Source of the DNA: Nocardia tengchongensis
GTDB taxonomy: Bacteria > Actinomycetota > Actinomycetes > Mycobacteriales > Mycobacteriaceae
Assembly (NCBI RefSeq): GCF_018362975.1
Contig: NZ_CP074371.1
Span: forward strand, 1,302,001-1,366,000
Length of the DNA: 64,000 nucleotides
Direction: 5' to 3'
Made by a program: the position numbers and the translations under genes
Shown here: piece after piece, positions 63,295-64,000 of the stretch
Layout of the letters: each line of letters starts with the position of its first letter
Numbering within the stretch: the stretch's first letter is position 1
Notes under the pieces: model-generated
The model's database searches: none
Seen by the model: the letters and a program-made list of their open reading frames with translations, nothing else
What the model was told of the DNA's origin: nothing

Positions 63295-63405
63295 CGTGGT
63301 GCCTTTCTGTCGGGATCGTGTGCCGCGGGGGAGCGGCTCACGACTTCCCATCGAAAGGCCCGGCCCTCTGAGGGATATGGGTTCGGGCTGGGAGTCGGCT
63401 GAGCG

Positions 63406-64000
63406 TCAGGGGGTGCGGCGTTGCGCGCGCGGCAGCAGGTCCCACACGTGCCCGTTCTCGTTGACGGTGGCGGCGGTGCGGCCGCCGGTGCGCGAGTACA
63501 GGATTCGGGTGATCGAGCAGTAGTCGATCGGGAAGGTGAGCGGCCGCGCCAGCCCCAGCACGTCCTGCAGCAGGACGTTGATCACACCGCCGTGCGCGAA
63601 CACGACCACCGTGTCGGCGGGGTCGGCGGCCGCGACGATGCCGGCGACGCTGTCCCGCACCCGGGCGATGAAGGCGTCCCCGTCGATCTGCTCGGGCAGG
63701 TGCCCGGCCTTGATCCGCTCGTAGGTCTCCCGGAACTCCTGCTGCGCGTCCTCGATCGGGATGTACATCGGCAGTTCGCGGTCGTATTCGGCGAGCCCGT
63801 CGAGGATGTCGATGTCGAGCCCGAGTTTCTCCGCGGTGGGCCGCGCGGTCTCGCGGGCGCGCAGCTGCGGGCTGCTCACCACCCGCGCGATCCGATGCTG
63901 GGCCAGCGCGGCCGGCACCCGCCCCGCCTGTTCGACGCCGAGCGCGGTGAGATCCGGGTCGGCGTGGCCGGACTCGGCCTGCACTCGTTGCGGCTGGGCG
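63406..64000 (-). CDS. Histidine phosphatase (phosphoglycerate mutase-like) family protein, 5' end outside window
   Basis: About 198 visible residues. The frame is open to the window edge with AQPQRVQAESGHADPDLTALG, so the RHG/RHA catalytic motif should lie just outside. Conserved features seen are SSPQLRARETARPTAEKLG, the acidic LAEYDRELPMY and the second catalytic His in VVVFAHGGVINVLL. These match the branch that includes phosphatases acting on small phosphorylated metabolites; the substrate is unknown. It is convergent with no gene in view and is separated by 111 bp from the exported protein. Confidence 0.88.
   Translation of the reverse strand, partial: AQPQRVQAESGHADPDLTALGVEQAGRVPAALAQHRIARVVSSPQLRARETARPTAEKLGLDIDILDGLAEYDRELPMYIPIEDAQQEFRETYERIKAGHLPEQIDGDAFIARVRDSVAGIVAAADPADTVVVFAHGGVINVLLQDVLGLARPLTFPIDYCSITRILYSRTGGRTAATVNENGHVWDLLPRAQRRTP

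Overview
The window is a GC-rich actinobacterial chromosome segment centred on the replication origin. It is most likely from Nocardia or a close relative in the Mycobacteriales. The evidence is the origin gene order (degenerate amidase cwlM, GNAT, parB, parA, rsmG, jag, yidC, yidD, rnpA, rpmH, dnaA, dnaN, recF, dciA, gyrB, gyrA, DUF3566, tRNA-Ile, tRNA-Ala), the signature blocks crgA, pknB-pknA-pbpA-rodA-pstP-fhaB-fhaA and spoIIM/RDD/DUF58/moxR/DUF4129, and secreted mycolyltransferase-like and cutinase-like enzymes. The genus is an inference from gene order; no database search was run.

Layout. 1-7.8 kb: cwlM (start outside the window), then leftward chromosome-segregation (parAB) and ribosome, RNase P and membrane-insertion genes. 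7.8-20.6 kb: rightward replication and topology block. A putative oriC lies at 10.54-11.32 kb, with weak DnaA boxes, a DnaA-trio-like run and an array of CTCGAG-centred palindromes. 20.7-29.1 kb: two tRNAs, the 35-aa DLW protein, a frameshifted nucleotide cyclase, a DrrAB-type ABC exporter, glmS, ppiA, a rhomboid protease and crgA. 29.3-31.1 kb: pabA-like glutaminase (frameshifted) overlapping separate RibD-like reductase and deaminase genes. 31.1-41.2 kb: leftward Ser/Thr kinase, phosphatase, FHA and cell-wall-elongation operon. 41.5-48.4 kb: tRNA-Leu, a lower-GC gap, then the MoxR/DUF58 membrane-protein cluster. 48.4-52.6 kb: TetR, MFS exporter and a DUF4407 membrane protein. 53.1-59.7 kb: a long structured leader or independent RNA, then gltB-gltD. 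59.9-64 kb: three consecutive secreted proteins, a small Asp/His/Arg/Gly/Asn/Trp-rich exported protein, and a histidine phosphatase cut by the window end.

How the parts work together. ParB, ParA and at least seven parS-like 16-mers form the centromere around oriC. Two parS sites are embedded in the first codons of parA and rsmG, and three sit at convergent gene ends beside or inside intrinsic terminators. DnaA, DnaN, RecF, DciA and gyrase supply replication and supercoiling. PknA/PknB/PstP/FhaA/FhaB with PbpA, RodA, CrgA and CwlM couple phospho-signalling to peptidoglycan synthesis and division. GltBD makes glutamate.

Caveats. Five conserved genes (cyclase, pabA, moxR, DUF4407, mycolyltransferase-like esterase) each carry one apparent single-base frameshift, three of them at or beside short G/C runs. 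Sequence error should be excluded before calling them pseudogenes. The most interesting unexplained signals are the CTCGAG palindrome array in oriC, the rod-like RNA fold upstream of gltB, the tandem 22-bp repeats upstream of gyrB, and the parS-terminator pairing.
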